Shown piece by piece: positions 1-9,336 of a DNA stretch of 46,508 nucleotides. The notes below the pieces were generated by a model. The model had not been told where the DNA came from, searched no databases, and worked only from the letters and a program-made list of their open reading frames with translations. Source of the stretch: Bacteroidota bacterium. GTDB lineage: Bacteria > Bacteroidota > Ignavibacteria > UBA10030 > UBA8401. The stretch lies in contig JAJYOK010000023.1 of the NCBI GenBank assembly GCA_021796215.1, positions 1-46,508 on the forward strand, given 5' to 3'. Within the stretch, counting starts at the first letter, position 1; every line of letters begins with the position of its first letter. Made by a program: the position numbers and the translations under genes.

Positions 1-275
1 CGACAACCGGCAGAATGCGTCCCGGCGATACGCTGGTGTACACGATTAATTACAAGAACATCGGCACAGCAACGGCAACCTTTGTCAGTGTCAGTGACCC
101 GAATCCGAATAATACGACATACATACCAGAATCGGTAACACTAAATGCAGTCCACAAAACAGATGCGGCGGATGCCGACGAAGTAACGGTGAGCAGCAAC
201 ATTATTCAGGTGAATGTCGGAACAGTAACACCCGGTCAAGCCGGAGTTATTACGTACCGTGTGAGGATTAATTGA
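1..275 (+). CDS. DUF11-repeat surface protein, 3' end only
   Basis: The open frame runs in from the left edge, so the start lies outside the window and about 90 C-terminal residues are visible. They form one DUF11-type beta-sandwich repeat: RPGDTLVYTINYKNIGT near the start, then a DPNPNNTTY strand, and a VNVGTV...GVITYRVRIN ending. DUF11 domains are common in large secreted surface proteins of bacteria and archaea. The end closely resembles the last repeat of the next gene (residues RPGDTLMYTIKYTNTGSG), so the two are probably tandem paralogues. No sorting signal follows the last repeat. A long hairpin begins just after the stop. Function beyond a surface or secreted structural role cannot be said. 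Confidence 0.75.
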   Translation, partial: TTGRMRPGDTLVYTINYKNIGTATATFVSVSDPNPNNTTYIPESVTLNAVHKTDAADADEVTVSSNIIQVNVGTVTPGQAGVITYRVRIN

Positions 276-279
276 GAAA

Positions 280-312
280 AGATGGACTCCACCTTTGAGG
301 TTGAGTCCATCT
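280..312 (+). repeat. 33-nt hairpin repeat, copy 1
   Basis: Arms AGATGGACTCCACCT and AGGTTGAGTCCATCT pair over 15 positions with one mismatch around a TTG loop. It starts 5 nt after the stop of the upstream DUF11 gene. There is no T-run directly after it, so it is not a textbook intrinsic terminator. A second 33-nt copy with the same loop is at 36246-36278, and an enlarged relative is at 2398-2454. Confidence 0.8.
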
Positions 313-692
313 CTAACGAATTGAAATTTTTAAATGGAATGAAAAAGAAAAGAAAAAATTGATAATAATAAAAAAAAAGGAGCAGCTATGAAAGTACGAA
401 AGGTTGAAGCGGTCGGTAAGTCCCCTCCCCGCGGATAGGAAGAGATGGATTAAAAAATGGCGCGAAGCGCCACAAGAAACGAAAAAACAATGAAAGGAAT
501 ACAGCAATGAAAGCAAGAAAGGTACAGGCGGTTTCGAAGTCTCCGCCAAATAGAAGCCTTGCGATGGTTTTAAAATCTTTGCAGGGTTCTGTTCCAAAGG
601 CTTCAAGACAAAAACGAGTCAGCCGAGAGCTGATAAGCCCGCGGCTCAAATTAAATTTTCAACAATTAACAACCTTCATGAAAGGTACAACA
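313..692 (+). other. Spacer with short leader-like ORF and small hairpin
   Basis: This stretch between two DUF11 genes holds an A-rich segment with a good Shine-Dalgarno (AAGGAG near 377-382), a 16-codon ORF at 388-438, a short hairpin TGGCGC-GAA-GCGCCA at 458-472, and an in-frame but probably untranslated extension (507-692) of the following gene. The first 14 codons after ATG 507 resemble the small ORF at 388 (both read MK-x-RKV-x-AV-x-KSPP). Nothing else recognisable is seen. Confidence 0.5.
388..438 (+). CDS. Putative 16-residue leader peptide
   Basis: ATG at 388 is preceded at 5 nt spacing by AAGGAG, a better ribosome site than most genes in this window have. The product MKVRKVEAVGKSPPRG stops at 438. 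A diverged copy (MKARKVQAVSKSPPNR) starts at 507 and is open into the next gene. The product is short, basic and has no membrane segment. It may be a translated leader, or a remnant of a duplicated upstream region. No function is assigned, and real translation is uncertain. Confidence 0.3.
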   Translation: MKVRKVEAVGKSPPRG

Positions 693-2390
693 ATGAAACC
701 CAAAATAGCAGTTCTAACAGTGCTGCTAATAATGCTGACGGCGCTCATTTCCGTCTCAGCATTTGCAGGCGGCACGCATTATGGCACGGTGATCACCGCT
801 ACCGCGACCATGAACTACAAAGACTTGGCAGACAGTGCGTTTACGCCTCTGACAGCCACAGTCTCTGTAACTGTAGAAAAGGTTGCCGGCCTTGACCTTG
901 CTGTGACCCCGCAGTCGCAGACTGTGAGTGACAGCATGTATGTGGCCTATGCTTTTCACATAACCAATACGGGCAACAATAAAGATACGATCTCATTAAC
1001 GACATCGACAAATTCACAAGGATGGTCTGTCTCATACTATCGCGATGAAGACTCGAACGGTGTTCTTTCAGCCTCTGAGCTTTCAGCAGGAGCAATTACT
1101 TCGTTCAGTGCTGGAGAAGATACCGTAACGTATCTCATCATGCGGTTCCTTGTGCCGAAGGGAACACCGAGCGAAACGGTGGACTTCGATTCTGTCACAG
1201 CCAGGACATCGCCGGATTGGCCTACGGACACGCGCGATACCACAGGCGGCGCATTCACCACAACCGTGATCAGGTCAATCTTCACACTTGACAAAACATC
1301 GGGCAACTCAACGCCGCCGCCGGATCAAAGCTTCACGTACACTATTTCTTATGCCGATACAGGTAAAGGTGTAGGATTAAATGTTGCCATCAAAGATACA
1401 CTCGATTCATATTTGACATACGTCAGCAGTTCACCAAGCGCGACTGTGAGTGGTCAGATTGTGTCGTGGAGTATTGGAAGAGTTGGCGCAGGTGGAAGCG
1501 GAAGCGTTGATGTGACAGTAAAAGTCAATCATGGTATTCCCAAAGGGACTGTCATCAGTAACCATGCGTACATCGCATTCACCGACAGCATCAGCAATCA
1601 GCCGCGCGATACGACTTCGCCGCCGGTGGATATTACTGTGAATCAATCCGCATCGTGGGATGTGAGTGTCAGGGCGGCTGCGAACACCTTCACCACGAAT
1701 AATGACAAAGATTCGACGGACGTAAGCCAGCCGATTAAATATGAGGTACGGCTTACCAATGTCGGTAATGCGACAGACACGGTAACTCTTGACCGCGTCT
1801 CATCATTGCCGCTTTCGTGGAAACTGTATTGGGACGCGGATAGCGCGATGACGGTCAACGGTTCTGACAGCCTTGTCGTCCCCGGCGATACTATTAAAAG
1901 TATTCCGCAGAACGGTTCGGTGTATTTCTTTGCACTTGATACGGTCGGACATTCTGTTGCAGACCGTTCACTGGATACGACGACGTACACGTTCACGTCT
2001 GTTTCGTCATCCGCGTCGGGAAGCGGCTATCACCTTACGCGCGTTAAAGCGCCGGTGATGACGTTGAGTAAGTGGGTTACGAAAGTCAACAGCGGGCGTT
2101 CACGCCCGGGTGACACGTTGATGTATACCATCAAGTACACCAACACCGGTTCAGGCAATGCAAACAACATTGTTATCACCGATGCGTCGCCGACACATAC
2201 AGACTACGTAACGAATTCTGTCGAAACATCTTCTGACAGCACTACGTGGACAATGAACACGGATGTTTCCGACGGCGATAATGTAACCGTATCCGGCGGC
2301 TCTGTAACTGTTGATGTCGGTACTGTGAACGGAGAAATCGTCAGTTCATCGTACAGTGGTTACATCAGATTCAAAGTGGTAATACAGTAG
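693..2390 (+). CDS. Secreted DUF11-repeat surface protein
   Basis: The chosen ATG (693) gives a clear signal peptide of about 25 residues (MKPKIAVLTVLLIMLTALIS, cleavage after AFA) with AAAGG about 8 nt upstream. The frame stays open back to ATG 507, but that would put about 62 basic residues before the signal peptide, so it was rejected. The mature protein of about 540 residues is Thr/Ser/Asp-rich. It has a DUF11-like repeat at about residues 196-290 (FTYTISYADTGKG...DTLDSYLTYV) and another at the C-terminus, about 456-565 (SRPGDTLMYTIKYTNTGSG), separated by NEW1/DUF11-like beta modules with repeated DTVTL strands. No catalytic motif and no T9SS sorting tail is present. It is probably a structural component of the surface layer encoded by this cluster. 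The C-terminal repeat is homologous to the partial gene upstream. Confidence 0.8.
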   Translation: MKPKIAVLTVLLIMLTALISVSAFAGGTHYGTVITATATMNYKDLADSAFTPLTATVSVTVEKVAGLDLAVTPQSQTVSDSMYVAYAFHITNTGNNKDTISLTTSTNSQGWSVSYYRDEDSNGVLSASELSAGAITSFSAGEDTVTYLIMRFLVPKGTPSETVDFDSVTARTSPDWPTDTRDTTGGAFTTTVIRSIFTLDKTSGNSTPPPDQSFTYTISYADTGKGVGLNVAIKDTLDSYLTYVSSSPSATVSGQIVSWSIGRVGAGGSGSVDVTVKVNHGIPKGTVISNHAYIAFTDSISNQPRDTTSPPVDITVNQSASWDVSVRAAANTFTTNNDKDSTDVSQPIKYEVRLTNVGNATDTVTLDRVSSLPLSWKLYWDADSAMTVNGSDSLVVPGDTIKSIPQNGSVYFFALDTVGHSVADRSLDTTTYTFTSVSSSASGSGYHLTRVKAPVMTLSKWVTKVNSGRSRPGDTLMYTIKYTNTGSGNANNIVITDASPTHTDYVTNSVETSSDSTTWTMNTDVSDGDNVTVSGGSVTVDVGTVNGEIVSSSYSGYIRFKVVIQ

Positions 2391-2397
2391 TTTTTTT

Positions 2398-2454
2398 AAG
2401 ACGGACTCCACCTTCTGCCAAAGGCATCCCTTCGGGAGAGGTGGAGTCCATCTT
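2398..2454 (+). repeat. Enlarged hairpin repeat, possible three-way junction
   Basis: The outer arms AAGACGGACTCCACCT (2398-2413) and AGGTGGAGTCCATCTT (2439-2454) pair over 16 positions with one mismatch. Inside lie two perfect small hairpins, TGCC-AAA-GGCA (2416-2426) and TCCC-TTC-GGGA (2427-2437), so the whole can fold as a three-way junction. It fills the spacer between two DUF11 genes and ends 6 nt before the ATG of the giant gene at 2461. The only purine-rich candidate ribosome site, GGTGGAG, is inside the outer stem. Confidence 0.75.
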
Positions 2455-2460
2455 CTTACT

Positions 2461-5400
2461 ATGAAAAAATTCTTCAAACATATCGCTTCATTGTTGTTCG
2501 TTAGCCTGCTTGCCGCAGTGTGGGGCAATAATGTCCTTGCGCAGACTCCTGTTGGAACGCGCATTGATAATATCGGCACACTTCACTTCGACTATCTGAG
2601 CGGCAGACACGATTCAACGAAAAGCAACATTGTTTCAATTGTAGTTGAAGGTACAGGCGAAATGAGTCTGGTTAAGACAGTGTCTCAGGCAATTGCTTTG
2701 CCGGGAGATACTGTCCTTTTCAGAGTCATCATGACAAATACCGGCACTTCGTCTTTCGGCGGTGCAAGTATTCTTGATACACTGCCCTCAGCGTTCTTGC
2801 TGCTTAGTTCGAATCACGGAACTGTCAGCAACGATTCTATCATCAGTTGGACGAACATCGCACTTGGGATCAATGCTTCCGACACGCTGGTCGTTACAGC
2901 ACAAGTACGGGCTTCCACTCCTTACAATTCCGTTCTTACAAATTACGGTTATGGCATTGACAGTTCCGGCACTGCAATTCGTGCTTCTGCCACTGTCACG
3001 GTTGCCAAGCCGTCAGTTTTTATCACACTTGATATCTCACGAGATACCATCACGATCGGCGATCCGTTCTATTATACCATCAGATTTGGCAACGACGGTA
3101 ATATCACGCTGAACCATGTTGTCTTGCAGGATACACTGCCGGCAAGTTTGCTGCTCGATACGCTGTTTCAGCAGTCGGCGATTGCAACTGGAAATTCTAA
3201 GCCAATTGTCAAAACGTCGGGGGTGAGCTTCAACGGAAACATTGTCACAGCTACGCTTGACAGTATGCGTGTCGGTCAAACCGATTCAGTGATCGTTCCG
3301 GTGATAACAGTGCCGACACTTCCCAACGAAGCGCGAATTCCGGATGTAGCGTGGATCCATTCTTTTGAAACACCGACTCAGGCAAAAGCAGTTGGGAAGG
3401 ATATTGTTGTCCTTGCAAGACAAACCGCGATGATTTTGGAAAAATCGGTTTCCAAAGATACGATAACGGTCGGCGATACGGTCTCTTATACGATTCGAAT
3501 CTCTAATGCAGGCGACTTCCAGCTAACGAATGTTGTGATCACCGATACCATTCCAACGCAGCTGACAAATATTTCTGTATCACCAAACGCGGTGCTCAAC
3601 GGAAAAATTGTCACCTATACGAATGCTGCGCTCGTTGTCGGTGCAGGCGATGTCATTACAGTCAAAGCAGTCGTTCCGGCGAATCGCTTGAAAGGCGAAG
3701 TTATTGTGAACACAGTCTACGCTCAATCTTCCGAGATCAGATCGCGGATTGCGCAGGCATCGTTTGTTGTGAATGCTCATGCCAGTGTCACCATCACGAA
3801 GACGGCATCGAAAGACACGGTCGGTTTTGGTCAAAGCATGACCTATAAAATTCTGATTCGCAATACCGGCGATACTCCTCTTTTGAATGTTGCTGTGTCA
3901 GATACGGTGAACAGCAGTACGTTTACCGTTCTCTCAGTTTCGAAAGGATCCTTCGTAAATAATATCGTCACGTATGCGAAAGATACACTTGCCGTTGGAC
4001 AAAGCGATTCGGTTTTGGTCAATGTGCGGGTGAAATCTACGGCGAGCGGAGTTACAGTTCCAAATATTGCGTACGTCAGGTCGTCGAGCACAGCGCTTCA
4101 ATCGTCGCAGGTTTCAGTGAAGGTGATGAACAATCTTGCGATGACATTGACGAAGACAGTATCGAAAGATACGGTTGTCAGCGGCGACACAGTGCGCTAT
4201 GTAATTCGTATAGCAAATCCCAACGTCCAGACTCTGACGAATGTTGCCGTTACCGATACGCTGCCTGTACAGTTGAATAACGCCGTGGTTTCCGCGAATG
4301 CTCAACTCAACGGAAAAATTGTTACGGCATTATTCCCATCATTGAACGCCGGCGCAATAGATTCGATTGTCGTGAATGGAACTGTAACTGTTTCTAATTT
4401 CACGCGCGAAACTGTCCTTAATCGGGTGCATGCGCATTCGGATCAGGGACCTGACCAAACGGCACAGGCTGTTTCGTATTCCAAAGTCGTACCGGTATCG
4501 CAGTTAACGCTGACGAAGCAAGCGACAAAGAGTACAGTGTTCGCCGGCGATTCGCTCGGCTTTACAGTCTATGTTCGCAATACCGGCAACACGCTGCTGA
4601 CCCATGTTGCTGTTCAGGACACGATTCCGTTCCAGCTTACAAATGCGGTTTTGTCATCCAATGCTCGTCTCGTTGGGAAAGAGGTGGAGTATTCGAAAGA
4701 TTCGCTGCAAACAAGTGCTGAAGATTCAATCTTGATTCGTGCGATTGTCATGGCGAATCGTCCGAATAATGAATCTATTCTTAACACGGCGTACGGAAAA
4801 TCGGATCAAACAGCGCAACAGATTGCACAAGCATTGTCAGTTGTCGTACCGAGAGTGCCGGTCAATTCCAATTTGAAATTATGGAAAACAGTGTCGAAGG
4901 ATACTGTTCTTATTGGCGACACATTGCAGTACACGTTGCACGTGAAGAACACCGGAACGCACGCGCTTACTCACATTGCGTTAAGCGACACGCTTCCGTT
5001 TCAGTTGTCTATCAGCGAAGTAACGAGCAATGCGCAGGTCAACGGCAAGGTTGTTACGTTCATGAAAGATTCTTTGCGGGGCGGTGAATCGGATTCCGTT
5101 GTTATTACGTCGAGACTTGCCACTGATGTTCCGAATGATGAAATGATTTTGAACCGTGTGTTTGCCCAATCTGATTCAACTCCTGAGCAAACTGCCGATG
5201 TAATTTTCATTACCCAAGATGATCCTGCGTGCGTAATCAAGATTACGGCAACGCCAAACAAAGTTATTGCCAACGGGCGGCAGGTTTCCGTCATTTGGGC
5301 GTATCTCTCCAATACGCTCGGCAACCCGAAGCCGGACGGTACGCCGGTGTATTTCTCAACAACAGTCGGCACATTCTCAAACGGACAGTCGTCAAGCATC

Positions 5401-8400
5401 GGGTACACGAAGAACGGCGTTGCAGTTGATTCTCTTCGCGCGACCATTGCAACCTCCGGTACGATTGAGACGGCTTTTGCCATCGCCTCGGCGCACAATA
5501 GTGAAGGATGCCATGCCGCCGATACGGTGCAGATTGTTTTCTTCCCGGGCGCCATTGAAGGCACCGTGATTGACCAAAAGACGTCGAAGCCGGTGAAAGG
5601 AGCGTTGGTACGGGCTTATTCTCTCAGCGCCGATACGCTCGTCGGTTCAGATATCACGGAAGATGATGGGAAATATCTCATCCCGATTGCAAAGACCGAC
5701 AGTTTCCGTGTGACCATCACAACGACGAACAGCTTCGGCTTCCAGACAACGGTGAACACAAATGTACAAGTCACCGTCAGCGGCAGCGGCGACCCGCCGG
5801 TAGCAAATAAGAATTCGATTTCAGGCGCGGTCTATTATCTCATTTCCGGGCTTCCCGTTCCAGCCGAAGGAATTGAAATTGATTTGGTGCCTGCATCATC
5901 ATCGAATTCTGTAAAACAGAACGGCAAGGCGACGATGAATTCGGTGATGACTGCTTCTACAACGACCGATTCCTCCGGTGCGTATAAGTTTGATGACGTG
6001 CCCCCAGGAACGTACCAAGTGAGCGTAATGTACGGAAAAATTCAAGGCAGCATTATAGTCACCAATGCCGGAAACGGTACGTATGTCATCAACGCCAATA
6101 TTCCGATAGTCCTCAATCCGGAGTTGGTCTTCTCAAAATCCGGTCCGGCACGTGCGACGAAAGTTGATACGGTAACATACACGCTTTCCGTGAAGAATAC
6201 GGGAACGCTTCAAACCACAAACACGAAGGTTATTGATTCGCTCGATCAGGCAATGCGCTTTGTTAGTGCGGACAGCGGCGGCGTATATGAGGCGGTCGGA
6301 CATGATGTTGTTTGGACAATTGGAGCACTCGACTCCGGCTCAAGCCGGACGTATGCGCTTCGTGTTGCATTTGCTGACACACTGCAAAATTCTACGCTGC
6401 TGCACAATCATGGAGAACTAAGTTCGAATGAAACCAGCCCGATAGATACCACCGTCAACACGCTTGTGCTGATCCCTCCGAAAATGAGAATATGGAAAAC
6501 ATCTTCAGTCCATACGGCAAATGTCGGCGATACTGTGACATACACAATCCACGTAACAAACACTGCCGGCTCGCGCTCGGACAGCATAAAGATCATTGAT
6601 AATCTGCCGACAGAACTTTCGTACCTCAACTCCACTGTTGCCTATTACCACGGATCCGTCTTAAACGGACAGCTTGATGGCGGTAATTTTGATTCATTGA
6701 CACACACGCTGACGTGGAAGTACGATTCTCTCGGTGTCGGCGATTCGTTGTTGATGGTTCTTCACACTATCGTCCGTGCCGATCTTGCTCCCGGCGAATA
6801 TTCTTACGTCAATCTCGCGACGCTGACATGGCCGCAGGGAACTTCGAGTTCAGGGCAAGATTCAGCGAGCAATGCGGGAGTGTACACGGTTGTCTCATAT
6901 TTGAAAATCACCAAGCAGGCAGTCCGCAAAGTGCTTGAGATCGGCGACATCGCGACGTACATCGTGAAGGTTACCAATGTCAGCACGACAAGTTACGCGC
7001 GGCAAATTTCAGTGGCGGACAGAATTCCATTCGGCTTCGGATATCTTGGCGGCTCATCGTTCGGCGATTCGACGAAGATTGCCGACCCGTCGGGGAAGAA
7101 ACAATTGATATGGAACTTAACCGATTCATTGCCGCCGCAGGCAACAATACAGCTGGTATATCGTCTTGCAGTCGGAGCTGGTGCGAACGAAGGAAACGGC
7201 ATTAATACAGCGCAGGCATTCGGAACAACGCCGCTCGGTGTAGGAATTTCTTCCGCACCGGTGAATGAACAGGTGGAAGTGCAGCTCGGTGTGTTCACAA
7301 CCCACGGACTCGTGATCGGCAAAGTATTTTATGATGACAATCATAATGCGTATCAGGATTCCGGTGAAGTCGGTGTAAAAGGTGTCGAGTTGATGCTTGA
7401 AAACGGAACGCGCGTTGTTACAGGTGATGACGGAAAATATTCGATTCCCGATCTTGAACCAGGCGATCACGTTATTAAAGTCCGGGCGTTCACGCTTCCG
7501 GAACATTCAGCGTTGATCACAGGTCATGATGAGTTTGCCGGAGATGCGGGCTCGCGCTTTGTTCATCTTTCGGAATCGGGGATTGCGCGCGTTGACTTCT
7601 ATCTGAAACATCTTATTCCTCCCGCGCCGGATACGATTCAATTGCGGCAGACAATTGCAAAAGCCGGCGAGATCACCGTTCGACGTATTGCCGATCCGCG
7701 CAATGTTGTCTTCATCGAAGATGCACGCATTGCCCCGATGAAACTTACCGGTTTACAGTTTGAAGTTGGTAAAGCGACGCTTCGTCCCGAAGCATATCCG
7801 ACGCTGAAACAGCTTGCGAGCATTTTGCGCGATTATCCGCATCAGACTGTGCTGGTCGTTGGGCATACAGACGCGATGAAGATTCATACGAAAGAATTTC
7901 CATCGAACAAAGAGCTGTCGGTTGCCAGGGCAGAGGCGGCGAAAAATTATCTCGTGCAGGAAGAACAAATTGCTCAGTCGCGCATCACGACGGAAGGATT
8001 CGGCGAAACGAAGCCAGTGGCAACGAATAAAACTGCTGAAGGACGCGCTTTGAACCGCCGCGTAGAATTCTTCTTCGGCAACGAAACGGAGCCGCCGAAA
8101 TTATCGAGCACACAGGTTGTGTTCCGCATTCCGATTGATTACGAAGGCGCAGTGCCGCTGCAAAAACTTGAGGTGCACGATGTTCTCGACACAACATTCC
8201 ATTATGTAAACAGCAGTGCACAGTTAGGTGATTCAACGCTTGCAACGCGTGTTAACGGACAGAACCTGTTTTGGACCATTGACAGCATCGGTAAGAGTTT
8301 CCATTCGACTATCGTATATCAAGCCGTGGTGGATGAACCGGCAAAAGAGCGTCTCGTTGTCGCGCATTCGAGCACGTCATTCAGATGTTTCGTCGGCGAC

Positions 8401-9327
8401 ACAGTCGGTTTGAAAGCAGATTCATTGACAACGACAAATGAAATTGCCGTTGCTGTGCGTGGTAAGGCTATCAATTACGTGATGTCCGGCGTTCTCTTCG
8501 ATGTTGCGAAAGCGACTCTTCGCTCCTCAGCATCAACAGCATTACAAGTCGCTGCGGAGGTGATGAAATCCGATCCGTATGCAACGGCGGTGATTGAAGG
8601 GCATACAGATTCGAATCCGATTCATACATTCGAGTTTCCATCGAACCTTGAATTGTCTCAAGCTCGCGCGAATACCATTGTTGACGCTCTCGTGTCTGAA
8701 TTTGGTATCAGCCGTGACCGCTTCCGCAGTATCGGTTACGGTCCGCTCCGTCCGGTGGCTACGAATGCAACGGAGAGCGGTCGCCAGGCGAACCGTCGTG
8801 TTGAAATCCAAATCTTCCGCAAAGATTTTGTGGACAGTATAATTCCTCCGGGTCTTGTAGATTCTTCTTCACTTGCGCATCGGCGTTTCATTCCGAAAGC
8901 CGGCATTCATGCGTTCGATAGTTCGGCAGCTGGGTACATCGGTGATCAATTTATGTTCAAGCTCGAAGTGCACAAGAAAATCACGGCGAAAACTTTGACA
9001 ACAACGCTTATTGATACGCTTCCCGTCGGCATAGAAATGCTGCCGAACACACTTAAAGCAGCGCACGGCATTGATTCGATGTTCGTCAATGGCAATGTCA
9101 TTACGGCGGTCTGCTTGCCTGCTGATACGCTTTCAATGCTGACGTTCCTTGCAGAAGTTACGCGCGAGATGAAAGCAGTCAATGCGGAAGGAAATGAATT
9201 TACAGTCGTGCGCGTCGAGCGATCCGGAAAGACAGTGTACGATAAAGTGCCGCCGATGCTGATGGAAATCCGCCGTGCGAAAGATCAAAACAAAATCGAA
9301 GCGGCAAAAACTGCGGACAAGAACTAA
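2461..9327 (+). CDS. Giant DUF11-repeat protein with two OmpA/MotB-like domains
   Basis: This is a 2288-residue envelope protein with a signal peptide (cleavage after about residue 27, VLA-QTP). In order: seven DUF11-type repeats starting near residues 66, 186, 323, 442, 559, 681 and 804, each opening like LTLTKxVSKDTVxxGDTVxY; an invasin/Ig-like domain near 922; two carboxypeptidase-regulatory-like beta domains near 1031 and 1118; three more DUF11 repeats near 1220, 1340 and 1480; an SdrD_B-like domain near 1617 (VFYDDNHNAYQDSGE); OmpA domain 1 at about 1762-1880; a beta linker; OmpA domain 2 at about 2008-2120; and a final beta domain. Both OmpA domains carry GHTD, FPSN-x-ELS-x-ARA and NRRVE, the residues that usually contact peptidoglycan. 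Inference: a long extended fibre or periplasm-spanning protein tethered to the cell wall. The gene 10 nt downstream encodes a barrel that may be its partner. Confidence 0.9.
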   Translation: MKKFFKHIASLLFVSLLAAVWGNNVLAQTPVGTRIDNIGTLHFDYLSGRHDSTKSNIVSIVVEGTGEMSLVKTVSQAIALPGDTVLFRVIMTNTGTSSFGGASILDTLPSAFLLLSSNHGTVSNDSIISWTNIALGINASDTLVVTAQVRASTPYNSVLTNYGYGIDSSGTAIRASATVTVAKPSVFITLDISRDTITIGDPFYYTIRFGNDGNITLNHVVLQDTLPASLLLDTLFQQSAIATGNSKPIVKTSGVSFNGNIVTATLDSMRVGQTDSVIVPVITVPTLPNEARIPDVAWIHSFETPTQAKAVGKDIVVLARQTAMILEKSVSKDTITVGDTVSYTIRISNAGDFQLTNVVITDTIPTQLTNISVSPNAVLNGKIVTYTNAALVVGAGDVITVKAVVPANRLKGEVIVNTVYAQSSEIRSRIAQASFVVNAHASVTITKTASKDTVGFGQSMTYKILIRNTGDTPLLNVAVSDTVNSSTFTVLSVSKGSFVNNIVTYAKDTLAVGQSDSVLVNVRVKSTASGVTVPNIAYVRSSSTALQSSQVSVKVMNNLAMTLTKTVSKDTVVSGDTVRYVIRIANPNVQTLTNVAVTDTLPVQLNNAVVSANAQLNGKIVTALFPSLNAGAIDSIVVNGTVTVSNFTRETVLNRVHAHSDQGPDQTAQAVSYSKVVPVSQLTLTKQATKSTVFAGDSLGFTVYVRNTGNTLLTHVAVQDTIPFQLTNAVLSSNARLVGKEVEYSKDSLQTSAEDSILIRAIVMANRPNNESILNTAYGKSDQTAQQIAQALSVVVPRVPVNSNLKLWKTVSKDTVLIGDTLQYTLHVKNTGTHALTHIALSDTLPFQLSISEVTSNAQVNGKVVTFMKDSLRGGESDSVVITSRLATDVPNDEMILNRVFAQSDSTPEQTADVIFITQDDPACVIKITATPNKVIANGRQVSVIWAYLSNTLGNPKPDGTPVYFSTTVGTFSNGQSSSIGYTKNGVAVDSLRATIATSGTIETAFAIASAHNSEGCHAADTVQIVFFPGAIEGTVIDQKTSKPVKGALVRAYSLSADTLVGSDITEDDGKYLIPIAKTDSFRVTITTTNSFGFQTTVNTNVQVTVSGSGDPPVANKNSISGAVYYLISGLPVPAEGIEIDLVPASSSNSVKQNGKATMNSVMTASTTTDSSGAYKFDDVPPGTYQVSVMYGKIQGSIIVTNAGNGTYVINANIPIVLNPELVFSKSGPARATKVDTVTYTLSVKNTGTLQTTNTKVIDSLDQAMRFVSADSGGVYEAVGHDVVWTIGALDSGSSRTYALRVAFADTLQNSTLLHNHGELSSNETSPIDTTVNTLVLIPPKMRIWKTSSVHTANVGDTVTYTIHVTNTAGSRSDSIKIIDNLPTELSYLNSTVAYYHGSVLNGQLDGGNFDSLTHTLTWKYDSLGVGDSLLMVLHTIVRADLAPGEYSYVNLATLTWPQGTSSSGQDSASNAGVYTVVSYLKITKQAVRKVLEIGDIATYIVKVTNVSTTSYARQISVADRIPFGFGYLGGSSFGDSTKIADPSGKKQLIWNLTDSLPPQATIQLVYRLAVGAGANEGNGINTAQAFGTTPLGVGISSAPVNEQVEVQLGVFTTHGLVIGKVFYDDNHNAYQDSGEVGVKGVELMLENGTRVVTGDDGKYSIPDLEPGDHVIKVRAFTLPEHSALITGHDEFAGDAGSRFVHLSESGIARVDFYLKHLIPPAPDTIQLRQTIAKAGEITVRRIADPRNVVFIEDARIAPMKLTGLQFEVGKATLRPEAYPTLKQLASILRDYPHQTVLVVGHTDAMKIHTKEFPSNKELSVARAEAAKNYLVQEEQIAQSRITTEGFGETKPVATNKTAEGRALNRRVEFFFGNETEPPKLSSTQVVFRIPIDYEGAVPLQKLEVHDVLDTTFHYVNSSAQLGDSTLATRVNGQNLFWTIDSIGKSFHSTIVYQAVVDEPAKERLVVAHSSTSFRCFVGDTVGLKADSLTTTNEIAVAVRGKAINYVMSGVLFDVAKATLRSSASTALQVAAEVMKSDPYATAVIEGHTDSNPIHTFEFPSNLELSQARANTIVDALVSEFGISRDRFRSIGYGPLRPVATNATESGRQANRRVEIQIFRKDFVDSIIPPGLVDSSSLAHRRFIPKAGIHAFDSSAAGYIGDQFMFKLEVHKKITAKTLTTTLIDTLPVGIEMLPNTLKAAHGIDSMFVNGNVITAVCLPADTLSMLTFLAEVTREMKAVNAEGNEFTVVRVERSGKTVYDKVPPMLMEIRRAKDQNKIEAAKTADKN

Positions 9328-9336
9328 AAAGAATTT

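Noticed and set aside
507-692. ATG 507 as the true start of the second DUF11 protein
   Set aside because: It would place about 62 basic residues ahead of a normal signal peptide; ATG 693 has its own ribosome site and gives the expected N-terminus.
5001-5564. 187-codon minus-strand frame opposite the giant gene
   Set aside because: Overlaps continuous DUF11 and Ig-like coding sequence and resembles no protein family.
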